Positions 53,261 through 61,061 of a stretch of DNA of 64,000 bases are shown here, in pieces. The DNA comes from Mycobacterium sp. ACS4054. GTDB taxonomy: Bacteria > Actinomycetota > Actinomycetes > Mycobacteriales > Mycobacteriaceae. The position numbers and the translations under genes were made by a program. The notes under the pieces are model-generated. The model made no database searches. It was not told the origin of the DNA and saw nothing but the letters and a program-made list of their open reading frames with translations. The stretch lies in NCBI RefSeq assembly GCF_001667275.1, contig NZ_LZHV01000014.1, positions 62,001 to 126,000 on the forward strand. Direction: 5' to 3'. Each line of letters opens with the position of its first letter. Within the stretch, counting starts at the first letter, position 1.

Positions 53261-54715
53261 TTAGAGCTGAGCCCAGACCGATTTCGTCTTCATGTAGGCC
53301 TCGATCCCCTCGCGCCCGAACTCGTGACCCCAACCGGATTGCTTGTAACCGCCGAACGGCACATCGTGGTCGAACACCAACTGGCAATTGACCTGGACGC
53401 TGCCGGCCTGCAGCCGCTTGACGATGCGGTGGGCGCGGCCAAGGTTTTCCGTCCAGGCCGTGGCGGCCAGGCCGTAGGTGGTGTCGTTGGCCATGGCGAC
53501 GGCCTCGTCTTCGTCGTCGAAAGGCAGGATGCAGACCACGGGCCCGAAGATCTCCTGCTGATAGAGCCGCATGCCGGGATCGACGTTGGTGAGCACCGTC
53601 GGGTGGACGAAGTAGCCCTTGCGATCCAGGCGGTAGCCGCCGGTGACCACTTCGACGCCGTCGCCGCGGCCCTCGTCGATGAAGCCCATGACGCGCGTCA
53701 GCTGCTTCTGGCTGATCAGCGGGCCGCTGACGCAGCCTTCCTCGCTGGGAGCGCCCAGCTTGAACGTATTCGCCATCAGCGCAATGCCTTCCACCACCCG
53801 GTCGTACACCCCGCGCTGCACGAAAATCCTTGAGCCACAGACGCATCCCTGCCCGGAGTGCACGAAGATGCCTAATGACGCCATCATGATCGCCTTGTCC
53901 AGGTCGGCGTCGTCGAAGATCAGCACCGGCGACTTGCCCCCGAGTTCGAGCATGACCTTCTTCAGGTTGCCGGCCGAGGCGCGCACGATCTCCTTGCCGA
54001 CCTCGGTCGACCCGGTGAAGGCGACCTTCTCGACGTCGGGATGGGCGGTGATCGCGGCGCCGGCGGTGTGGCCGTATCCGGTCAGCAGGTTGACCACGCC
54101 CTCGGGGACGCCGGCCTGGTGGATCAGCCTGTCCAGCAACAGCGCCGACAGCGGGGTTTCCTCGGCGGGTTTGACCAGCATGCTGCAGCCCGCGGCCAGC
54201 GCCGGCGCGAGCTTCGCGCTGGCGTTGAAGATCGGGCCGTTCCACGGGAATATCAGCCCCACCACGCCGAAGGGTTCCTTGAGGGTGTAGGCGTGCATGT
54301 TGACGAAGGCGTCCGTCGCGATGCCGTCGGTCTTCACGTCGTAGGCGACGCCGTTGAGTTTGGAACACCAACCGGCGTAATAACGGAAGAACTCCGAGCA
54401 GGTGGACATCTGCAGCTGCGCCTGCATCAACGGCATGCCGGTGTTGAGCGAGTCGAGTCGGGCGAAGTCCTCGGCATGTTCGTCGATCAAATCCGCGATG
54501 CGCCACATGATCTTCGCCCGTTCGCGTCCCGGCAACTGGGACCAGACCCCCGATTCGAAGGAATCCCTGGCCCGCCCGGCGGCGTCGTTGACGGCCGCTT
54601 CGCCGCAGTCGGTGAACTCGGTGATCGTCTCCTCGGTGGCGGGGTCGATGACGGTGATGACCTCTCCCGTGCCCGGGCGCTTGCGGATGTCCTCCAATAC
54701 GGCCTGCAGCGTCAT
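53261..54715 (-). CDS. Aldehyde dehydrogenase (NAD(P)-dependent)
   Basis: Protein of 484 residues, normal ALDH length. Motifs include the NAD-binding KVAFTGSTEVGKEI, catalytic Glu region MLELGGKSPVLIFDDAD and catalytic Cys in SGQGCVCGSRIFV, plus EIFGPVVCILPF and FGGYKQSGWGHEFG near the end. It oxidises an aldehyde to the acid; the substrate is unknown. ATG 54715 has GGAAGGG upstream; the longer frame runs into the regulatory palindrome. It diverges from the alpha/beta-hydrolase gene across 125 bp that contain a TetR-type operator. Confidence 0.93.
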   Translation of the reverse strand: MTLQAVLEDIRKRPGTGEVITVIDPATEETITEFTDCGEAAVNDAAGRARDSFESGVWSQLPGRERAKIMWRIADLIDEHAEDFARLDSLNTGMPLMQAQLQMSTCSEFFRYYAGWCSKLNGVAYDVKTDGIATDAFVNMHAYTLKEPFGVVGLIFPWNGPIFNASAKLAPALAAGCSMLVKPAEETPLSALLLDRLIHQAGVPEGVVNLLTGYGHTAGAAITAHPDVEKVAFTGSTEVGKEIVRASAGNLKKVMLELGGKSPVLIFDDADLDKAIMMASLGIFVHSGQGCVCGSRIFVQRGVYDRVVEGIALMANTFKLGAPSEEGCVSGPLISQKQLTRVMGFIDEGRGDGVEVVTGGYRLDRKGYFVHPTVLTNVDPGMRLYQQEIFGPVVCILPFDDEDEAVAMANDTTYGLAATAWTENLGRAHRIVKRLQAGSVQVNCQLVFDHDVPFGGYKQSGWGHEFGREGIEAYMKTKSVWAQL

Positions 54716-54761
54716 CTCGTCCCTTCCGTGTCCCGGTCCCCCGCGCCCTCGATGCACCGAA

Positions 54762-54785
54762 AATGCTGAGCACTTGCTTAGCATT
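54762..54785. promoter_or_regulatory. 24-bp near-perfect palindrome, probable TetR-family operator
   Basis: AATGCTGAGCA, two bases, then TGCTTAGCATT. Ten of eleven arm positions are complementary. It lies in the 125-bp space between the divergent aldehyde dehydrogenase and alpha/beta-hydrolase genes, 47 bp and 56 bp from their starts. Shape and size fit a TetR-family repressor; no regulator gene is adjacent. Confidence 0.72.
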
Positions 54786-54840
54786 GGGGGTGCGGTGCGG
54801 TCAAGCGCGGGCGGAGTGCGGAGGCGTAGCGTCCTCAGCC

Positions 54841-55659
54841 ATGGCCGACATCCGCTTCGTCGAGGCGAACGGGTTGAGATTCGCCTACCTCGAACAGGGC
54901 TCGGGGCCGCTCGTGCTGATGCTGCACGGGTTCCCCGACACCGCGCACACCTGGGATCACCTGCGCCCGCGCATCGCCGACAAGGGTTACCGCGCCGTCA
55001 GCCCCTTCATGCGCGGCTACCACCCGAGCGGGATTCCCGCTCGGGACCCCGACCAGGAGACCTTGGCCCGTGATCCGCTGGCGCTGATCGAAGCGCTCGG
55101 CGCGAGCGACGCCGTCGTCATCGGGCACGACTGGGGCGCGTCGGCCGCCTACGGCGCGGCCGCGATCGGGCCCGATCGCGTCCGCAAACTGGTCATCATC
55201 GCCATTCCGCATCCGGCGACCCTCAGGCCGTCGCTGAAGAAGCTCTGGGGGGCGCGCCATTTCGCGGCGTACAAGCTGCCGGGAGCGGCGAATCGCTTCG
55301 CGCGCAACGATTTCGCGGCGCTGCCCGCGATCTACCGGCGATGGTCACCGCTGTGGCGGCCGGACCCCCGGGAGTTCGACGCGGTGCGGGCGAGTTTCTC
55401 CGATCCGGCGAGCCTGAACGCGGCATTCGGCTATTACCGCAAGCTCTCCCCCATACCCAGCGCGTCGCTGAAGGCGCGCATCACGGTGCCGGTGATCGCC
55501 TTCGCGGGCCTGGACGACCCGATCGTCGAACCAGCGGACTATCGGCACGCCGCCCGGATGTTCGAGAACGAGTACACCGTCGAGGAGGTGCGGGGCGGAC
55601 ACTTCATGCACCGCGAGCACCCCGACGCGTTCGCGGAGCGGCTCTTGGCGCACCTGTAA
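54841..55659 (+). CDS. Alpha/beta hydrolase, epoxide-hydrolase/dehalogenase type
   Basis: Protein of 272 residues. The oxyanion region is MLHGFPDTAHTWDH (with HGFP) and the nucleophile elbow is GHDWGASAA, with Asp as nucleophile as in epoxide hydrolases and haloalkane dehalogenases rather than Ser esterases. The late acid and His are in GLDDPIVEP and GGHFMHREHPDAF. ATG 54841 lies 8 nt after TAGCGT. Sharing an operator with the aldehyde dehydrogenase suggests the two act on related substrates, for example epoxide to diol and aldehyde to acid. Confidence 0.88.
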   Translation: MADIRFVEANGLRFAYLEQGSGPLVLMLHGFPDTAHTWDHLRPRIADKGYRAVSPFMRGYHPSGIPARDPDQETLARDPLALIEALGASDAVVIGHDWGASAAYGAAAIGPDRVRKLVIIAIPHPATLRPSLKKLWGARHFAAYKLPGAANRFARNDFAALPAIYRRWSPLWRPDPREFDAVRASFSDPASLNAAFGYYRKLSPIPSASLKARITVPVIAFAGLDDPIVEPADYRHAARMFENEYTVEEVRGGHFMHREHPDAFAERLLAHL

Positions 55660-55662
55660 CGC

Positions 55663-56565
55663 CTAGGCGCCGACCAACTCCGGATGGAACTTGGCCGCCA
55701 TGCGGCGCAGCCCGTCGCGCCAGTCGACGGTGGTGCCGCCGACGAGCTCGTGCATCCGGCCGCTGTCGGTCGGATTTCCGCGCAGCGCCTGCGCGCTCAC
55801 CTCGAACACCGGCTCCTTGCCGACCAGTGAGCCGAGGTAGGCGCACCACTGTTGGATGCTGACCGTCTGGTCGCCGCACCAGTTGACCGTCGTCGCCGGG
55901 ACGGACGCCACCTCGAGCAACTTCGGGATGGTCGCGATGATGTCGTCCTCGTGAATCGGGTTGTAGCGCGCGTCCTCGCCCGGCGGGACCGGGATCGGGA
56001 TGCCCGCCAGCATCATCTCCATGTGGTAGAACGGCCATCCCCCGTTGTCGCCGTAGGGCACGTTGAGCCGGGCGATGGTGGTGGGCACCCCGAGGGCCCG
56101 CGCCATCGAGCGGGCCACCACCTCCCCGGCGATCTTGGAGATGGAATACGTGGGGAACAGGCATTTGTGGTTGTCGCCCAGCGCGGCGCGTTCGGTACGG
56201 GGATCGTCGTCCGGCGGGTCGTACACCGCCGCCGAGGAGCAATGCAGAAAGGCCTTCGCGGCGCGGCAGTGCGCCATCAGCAGGCCCACCGACTCGGCGT
56301 TGGCCGCGAGATCCTTGTCCCAGTTGCCGCTCTTGGCCACCGCGAGGTTGAGGACGTACTCGAAATCGGTTGGCAGATCGGAGAAGTCACCGGCCGCAAG
56401 GTTGACCGTCTGGCAGCGGACGCCGGCCTTCTCCAGGCCCTCCCGCGCGGCGGGGTCGGTGAACCGGGCGATGCCCCACACCTCGTTGTCGGACGCCAGC
56501 GCCCGCGCGATCGGGGTTGCGATTTGGCCGGTCGGGCCGGTGATCAGGATCTTTGAGCCACGCAT
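55663..56565 (-). CDS. NAD-dependent epimerase/dehydratase (extended SDR)
   Basis: Protein of 300 residues. The Rossmann motif is ILITGPTGQIATPIARAL (TGxxGxI) and the catalytic pair is in YSISKIAGE (Tyr-x3-Lys), with SSAAVYDPPDDDP before it. Substrate unknown; members act on nucleotide sugars, steroids or flavonoid-like compounds. TACTAT lies 6 nt before the ATG and no Shine-Dalgarno sequence is visible, so a leaderless transcript is likely. It converges with the hydrolase gene at a 3-bp gap. Confidence 0.88.
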   Translation of the reverse strand: MRGSKILITGPTGQIATPIARALASDNEVWGIARFTDPAAREGLEKAGVRCQTVNLAAGDFSDLPTDFEYVLNLAVAKSGNWDKDLAANAESVGLLMAHCRAAKAFLHCSSAAVYDPPDDDPRTERAALGDNHKCLFPTYSISKIAGEVVARSMARALGVPTTIARLNVPYGDNGGWPFYHMEMMLAGIPIPVPPGEDARYNPIHEDDIIATIPKLLEVASVPATTVNWCGDQTVSIQQWCAYLGSLVGKEPVFEVSAQALRGNPTDSGRMHELVGGTTVDWRDGLRRMAAKFHPELVGA

Positions 56566-56710
56566 TGGCTGATAGTAGGCGACGACCGGGCGGGGCCGGA
56601 TGAAAGTGTGCGCACCACACCACCGGCCCCCTTAGACTTGATGTCATCGCCCAGCACAGCTGGTCCTTCGACGTACCGGCGCTCAAGGCTCGCACAGGAG
56701 CAGTACGCAC

Positions 56711-57394
56711 ATGGAATCGATGTCACATGACCCGGCGGCCGGTGCCATCGGGTTGCACGTGGTCGACATCGCGACCCGCGGTCTGACTTCCGGCGCGGCG
56801 GCGTCGGCGCCGGTGACCGCGCTGGTTCCGGCCGGGGCCGACGAAGTCTCGATCATGGCGGCCGCGGCGTTCGCCGCCGAAGGTACCGCCATGCTGGCGT
56901 TGAACACCGCCGCCCAGGAGGAGGTCGCGCGCACCGGGGTGGCGCTGACCGACATCGCCCGCATGTACTCCCAAGTCGACGGCGAGGCGGCCGGCGCCCT
57001 GGACTCCTCCGGCGCCCGAATCGCCAGCCATGCCTTCGTCGGACCGACGGGCGGTGGACTGACGGGCGCCAAGCCGCCCGTCGCGGCGGGCGGCTCGGTA
57101 CCCCGCACGCCGCCGCTGACCAACCTGGTCCAGGGCGGCCCGGTCGCGGCCCCGGCGCCGCCGGCGCCGGTTACCGCGCCGACGGTGCCGAGCCCCTGCG
57201 CGGCGATGCCCGGTGCGGTCAACGCCGCATCGACGTTGCTGGGCGCCGGCGCCGCCCCGTTGAGCTCGCTCGGCTCGATCGCGCAGGGCGCGTCGGCCGG
57301 CGGGGCCTCCGGGCCGGGACTGGCCTCGTCGGTCACCGAGCAGAACGACGACGAAAGCGCCGGCAGCCAGCAGCCGGGCCAGAGTTTGGTGTAG
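56711..57394 (+). CDS. PE35-like PE-family protein with long C-terminal extension
   Basis: Protein of 227 residues. The first ~95 residues closely resemble what I remember of M. tuberculosis PE35 (Rv3872, 99 aa, ESX-1 locus): MESMSHDPAAGAIG at the start, LVPAGADEVSIMAAAAFAAEG in the middle and the secretion signal YSQVD (Tyr86-Asp90, Y-x3-D). Residues 100-227 are an Ala/Pro/Gly-rich, probably disordered tail absent from PE35. PE proteins pair with a PPE partner for type VII export; none of the neighbours is a PPE or Esx gene. AGGAG ten bases upstream supports the ATG. Confidence 0.85.
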   Translation: MESMSHDPAAGAIGLHVVDIATRGLTSGAAASAPVTALVPAGADEVSIMAAAAFAAEGTAMLALNTAAQEEVARTGVALTDIARMYSQVDGEAAGALDSSGARIASHAFVGPTGGGLTGAKPPVAAGGSVPRTPPLTNLVQGGPVAAPAPPAPVTAPTVPSPCAAMPGAVNAASTLLGAGAAPLSSLGSIAQGASAGGASGPGLASSVTEQNDDESAGSQQPGQSLV

Positions 57395-57412
57395 CCGCCC
57401 GCCGTCAGCGAT

Positions 57413-58597
57413 TCACAGGCCGGGCTGGTCCTCGATGATGCCGAGCCATATCTGCGCGACGTCGATCGCGACTTTCTCGCTGATGAAGGCGTGCTGCGTC
57501 CCGGTGTAGATGTCCCGGAAGGCGCGCTCGAGGCGGCTGCCCTCGCGGATCGAGCTGGTGCCCGCGACCAGGTGGGCCCATTCGGCGCAGCCCCGCGCCG
57601 TGTCGGTCGCGAAGACCGCCGCCACCCGCATGTCGGCGCGCAGGGCCGGTGTGAGCTCCTCGCCCGACGCCACCGCGGCCTCGGCGGTGGTAAACGCGTC
57701 GAGCACCAGCAGGCGAGCGGCCCGCCAGGCCGCGCGGTGGTGGGCCAGCCCCTTCTGGAATGTCGGGCGGCTGGCCAGCGACGCCATGTCGCTCATCCGG
57801 AACTTCGTCGCGGCCAGCTCCTGGACATCGTCGAGCATGCTCTTGGCGACGCCGAGCGCCCAGGACGCATGGCCGGCGGCGGTGACCGGCATCAGCCCCA
57901 TCCGGGTGGCCGGCGACGTTCCGCGATAGGGCTGACGCACGAACAGCTCGAACGTGCGGCTCGCCGGCACGAACACCTCTTGGGCGCTGTAGTCGTACGA
58001 GCCGGTCCCCTTGAGCCCCTGCACGAACCAGCCGTCGTCGAAGCTGATCTGGTCGCGGGGAATCACCGCGACCCGCATCTCGGGGAAGCCCTCACTGATC
58101 CAGCGCATTTCGCCGTCGTCCATGGGCAGGAATCCCGCCGCGACGTACTGCGAGTGACCGATGCCCGAGCCGAAGTTCCACGCCCCGCTCACCAGGTAGC
58201 CGCCGTCGACGGCGGAGCCCTGCCCGTTCGGGAAGAATTGGCCGCCCATCGTGACGCGGTTGTCGTGTGCCGTGAACACCTCGGCGAAACCCTCGTCGGG
58301 CAGATACGCCGCCGCGGCGAACGAGGACGGCAGGTTGGCGATGCCGACCCAACCGAAAGAGCCGTCCTGCCAAGCCATTTCGATCCATGTCTCGATCATC
58401 TCGGTGAACGACGGCTCGACACCGCCGGCCTCGACCGGGTTGAACGCGGACATCAGTCCGCTCGCCCACATCTCGTCGACGATCGCCGGGGTGAGGGTGC
58501 GCGCCCGCTCGGATTCGGCGGCCTCGGCGCGCACCAGGTCGCGCATTCCGCGGGCCAGCGAGACAACCCGGTCATCGGTGTCGGCTATCAACGTCAT
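57413..58597 (-). CDS. Acyl-CoA-dehydrogenase-fold flavoenzyme (HsaA / group D monooxygenase type)
   Basis: Protein of 394 residues. It has the three-part ACAD layout: helical N-domain (RGMRDLVRAEAAESERARTL), beta domain (GGQFFPNGQGSAVDGGYLVSGAWNFGSG, VQGLKGTGSYDYSAQEVFVPASR) and a helical C-domain ending in GSRLERAFRDIYTGTQHAFIS. The gap in GxWNFGSG and the RDIYTGTQH end resemble flavin-dependent hydroxylases (HsaA, DszC-like) more than true acyl-CoA dehydrogenases, so a two-component oxygenase is likely; its reductase is not nearby. ATG start at 58597. Confidence 0.85.
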   Translation of the reverse strand: MTLIADTDDRVVSLARGMRDLVRAEAAESERARTLTPAIVDEMWASGLMSAFNPVEAGGVEPSFTEMIETWIEMAWQDGSFGWVGIANLPSSFAAAAYLPDEGFAEVFTAHDNRVTMGGQFFPNGQGSAVDGGYLVSGAWNFGSGIGHSQYVAAGFLPMDDGEMRWISEGFPEMRVAVIPRDQISFDDGWFVQGLKGTGSYDYSAQEVFVPASRTFELFVRQPYRGTSPATRMGLMPVTAAGHASWALGVAKSMLDDVQELAATKFRMSDMASLASRPTFQKGLAHHRAAWRAARLLVLDAFTTAEAAVASGEELTPALRADMRVAAVFATDTARGCAEWAHLVAGTSSIREGSRLERAFRDIYTGTQHAFISEKVAIDVAQIWLGIIEDQPGL

Positions 58598-58715
58598 TCA
58601 CCTGTCCCATCGGCGGCAGCAGCGGAAACGGATATCGGTGACCGTACCAACCGGTTCGCGTCGAAAAGCGTGAAATTCGCGGGTGGGCGTGCGCGCTCGC
58701 CTTACCGTAGGGGTC

Positions 58716-59096
58716 GTGCGGTGGATCGTGGACGGCATGAACGTGATCGGAAGCCGCCCCGACGGTTGGTGGAAGGACCGCGGCCGCGCCATGGTCGCGC
58801 TGGCCGACCGCCTCGACCGATGGGCCGCCACCCACGGGGACCGCGTGACGGTCGTGTTCGAGCGGCCACCGTCGACCGCCATTGCCGCGTCGGTGATCGA
58901 GATCGCCTACGCGCCCAGGGCGGCCGCGAACTCGGCCGACGACGAGATCGTCCGCCGCGTGCGGGCCGACCCCCGTCCGCAGGACATCCGGGTGGTCACG
59001 TCGGACAAGGGGCTGAGCGACCGCGTCACCGGCCTGGGCGCGTCGGTCCATCCCGCCGCCGCCTTCCGCGACCTCATCGACCCGAGGGAATCATGA
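58716..59096 (+). CDS. NYN-domain (PIN-like) putative ribonuclease
   Basis: Protein of 126 residues. WIVDGMNVIGSRPDGWW carries the first acidic residue of the NYN/PIN active site. NSADDEIVRRV and IRVVTSDKGLSDRV carry the following acidic residues, the YacP/NYN arrangement expected to bind Mg and cut RNA. GTG 58716 lies 7 nt after TACCGT with no clear Shine-Dalgarno sequence, so it is probably leaderless. The next gene overlaps its stop by four bases (ATGA), so this RNase-like protein and a nitronate monooxygenase are coupled. Confidence 0.83.
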   Translation: MRWIVDGMNVIGSRPDGWWKDRGRAMVALADRLDRWAATHGDRVTVVFERPPSTAIAASVIEIAYAPRAAANSADDEIVRRVRADPRPQDIRVVTSDKGLSDRVTGLGASVHPAAAFRDLIDPRES

Positions 59097-60049
59097 CCAC
59101 CACCAACCGGATCTGCGACCTGGCGCGCATCGACATCCCGATCATCCAGGCGCCGATGACCTACATCGCCGGTGCGAGGCTGGCCGCGGCCGTGTCCAAC
59201 GCGGGCGGGCTGGGCATCATCGAGACGACGTCCGAGCAGGGCCGCGCGGACCTGCGGCGCGTGCGCGACCTCACCGACCGGCCGGTGGGCGCGAACATCG
59301 CGCTGATCATGAACCGCGACCCGGCCACCGTGGATCTGCTGGTGGACAACGACATTCGCTTCGTCACCACCTCCGCGGGCGATCCGGGACTGTTCACCGG
59401 CCGGCTGCACGATGCCGGCATCACCGTGTTCCACGTGGTGGGCACGCTCGCCGCGGCCCGCAAGGCCGTCGACGCCGGAGTCGACGGCCTCGTCGTCGAG
59501 GGCGTCGAGGGCGGCGGGTTCAAGAACCGCTTCGGCGCCTCGACCATGGTGGTGCTGCCCCTGGTCGCCGCCCACGTCGATGTGCCGATCGTGGCCGCGG
59601 GCGGGATCTGCGACGCGCGGTCGATGGCGGCCGCCTTCGTCCTCGGCGCCGAGGGCGTGCAGATGGGCACGCGCCTGCTGGCCTCGGCGGATTCCCCGGT
59701 GCACGGCAACCTCAAGCGGGCGGTCGTGGCGGCCGACGAAACCGCCACCGTGCTCCTCCCCCTCGACGGCAGACGGATGATGCGCGTCATCCGGACGGCC
59801 GCCGCCGAGAGACTCGACGCCGCAACGTCTTCCGGTGAGGGCGCCGCGGCGCTGCAACGCGTGCAGCGGCTCTACTTCGACGGGGACATGGACGCCAGCG
59901 TCGCCAACACCGGTCAGGTGGCCGGACGGATTTCGGATCTCCCCCCGGCCGCCGACATCATCGAGGAGATGTGGGCCGGGTGCCGCGAAGTGCTGGCGGC
60001 CACCGCGGATCGCCTCGGACCGCCGGGGCCTAGCTCGGCCGGCTCTTGA
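59093..60049 (+). CDS. Nitronate monooxygenase family flavoprotein
   Basis: Protein of 318 residues with a TIM-barrel FMN fold: DIPIIQAPMTYIAGARLAAAVSNAGGLGII at the N-terminus, VVEGVEGGGFKNRFG, PIVAAGGICDARSMAAAFVLGAEGVQMGTRLLA near the FMN phosphate site. The family oxidises alkyl nitronates or propionate-3-nitronate; some relatives are enoyl-ACP reductases (FabK), so the reaction is provisional. ATG 59093 overlaps the NYN stop. Its 3' end overlaps the convergent DUF4333 gene by 20 bp. Confidence 0.87.
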   Translation: MTTTNRICDLARIDIPIIQAPMTYIAGARLAAAVSNAGGLGIIETTSEQGRADLRRVRDLTDRPVGANIALIMNRDPATVDLLVDNDIRFVTTSAGDPGLFTGRLHDAGITVFHVVGTLAAARKAVDAGVDGLVVEGVEGGGFKNRFGASTMVVLPLVAAHVDVPIVAAGGICDARSMAAAFVLGAEGVQMGTRLLASADSPVHGNLKRAVVAADETATVLLPLDGRRMMRVIRTAAAERLDAATSSGEGAAALQRVQRLYFDGDMDASVANTGQVAGRISDLPPAADIIEEMWAGCREVLAATADRLGPPGPSSAGS

Positions 60050-60341
60050 CGTCGAAGACGACCTGCTCGCCCTCGACTTTGGTGATGCGCATGTGCGCGG
60101 TGTAGGGCTTGCCCTCCGGGCCGGTGAAGTGGCAGTCGAACTCCTGGCCCACCTTGGCCTCGACCCCGGATGGACAGTTCACGTCGGCCGGGTGGAAGCC
60201 CGTTTGGCTCGAGACGACGTCGACGACCGATTGCGCGGCGCCCTCGGGCTTGACCGTCGACTTCGCGTGGCATCCCGCGACCTGCAGGGCCAGCACACTC
60301 ACCAGCACGCCCGCGGCAACCCGAACCTTGCCGTCATCCAT
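60030..60341 (-). CDS. DUF4333 lipoprotein
   Basis: Protein of 103 residues. AAAGGAG precedes ATG 60341. The signal peptide ends in the lipobox QVAGC. The mature domain has VVSSQTGFHPADVNCPSGVEAKVGQEFDCHFTGPEGKPY, the DUF4333 pattern with a Cys pair around a beta-sheet. Function unknown; in actinobacteria this domain is secreted or lipid-anchored. The last 20 bases overlap tail-to-tail with the nitronate monooxygenase gene. Confidence 0.85.
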   Translation of the reverse strand: MDDGKVRVAAGVLVSVLALQVAGCHAKSTVKPEGAAQSVVDVVSSQTGFHPADVNCPSGVEAKVGQEFDCHFTGPEGKPYTAHMRITKVEGEQVVFDVKSRPS

Positions 60342-60455
60342 CGCAGGCACTCCTTTGCGGCCGACCACCCTGTGGATGGGTCAGGCTAACACGGGCGCGC
60401 TGCGATGCGACAGCTCAGCGCGGCGAACACCGGCGGCTCGCAAACAAGCGAGGGG

Positions 60456-60950
60456 TCAGCCCGCCGCCGCCAGCGCCGCGTCGTAGTTGGGCTCCTGGGC
60501 GATCTCCGGGACCAGCTCGGTGTAGGTGACCTTGCCGTCGGCGCCGACCACCACGATGGCCCGGGCGAGCAGACCGGCCATCGGGCCGTCGGTGATGGTG
60601 ACGCCGTAGTCCTCGCCGAAGCTGCTGCGGAACGCCGAACCCGTCTGGACGTTGTCGATGCCCTCGGCGCCGCAGAACCGGGCGAACGCGAACGGCAGGT
60701 CCTTCGACACGCACACCACCGTGGCGCCGCTGGCGGCGGCGCGCTCGTTGAAGGTCCGGACGCTGGTCGCGCACACCGGAGTGTCCACCGAGGGGAAGAT
60801 GTTGAGTACCAAGGCTTTACCACCGAGCTGGTTACTGTCGACCGGCCCCAGGTCGCCGCCAGTCAGGCTGAAGGCCGGCGCCGGAGACCCGACGCTGGGC
60901 AGCTCGCCGACGGTGTTGATCGGGTTTCCACGCAACGTTATCTGTGCCAT
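60456..60950 (-). CDS. tpx: Thiol peroxidase Tpx
   Basis: Protein of 164 residues, almost the M. tuberculosis Rv1932 sequence from memory. The atypical 2-Cys peroxiredoxin cysteines are Cys60 in FPSVDTPVC and Cys93 in RFCGAEG, with Cys80 also present. It reduces peroxides using thioredoxin in the cytosol. ATG 60950 is the conserved start (MAQITLRGNPINT); there is no evident Shine-Dalgarno sequence. It diverges from the AraC-type regulator gene across 111 bp. Confidence 0.96.
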   Translation of the reverse strand: MAQITLRGNPINTVGELPSVGSPAPAFSLTGGDLGPVDSNQLGGKALVLNIFPSVDTPVCATSVRTFNERAAASGATVVCVSKDLPFAFARFCGAEGIDNVQTGSAFRSSFGEDYGVTITDGPMAGLLARAIVVVGADGKVTYTELVPEIAQEPNYDAALAAAG

Positions 60951-61061
60951 GCGGACAGTCTGCCAAGCCCGCTGCGGCCGCCACGGGCCAGGTCCCCATG
61001 TCCTAATTGGTGGGCTGCACGGCGTAGACGACATGCCGGTGGGTGCCCAACACTTGAGTTC

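Noticed and set aside
57491-59092. Upstream part of the open frame that contains the nitronate monooxygenase
   Set aside because: It is antisense to the flavoenzyme gene and overlaps the NYN gene; the conserved protein begins at ATG 59093 with an ATGA overlap.
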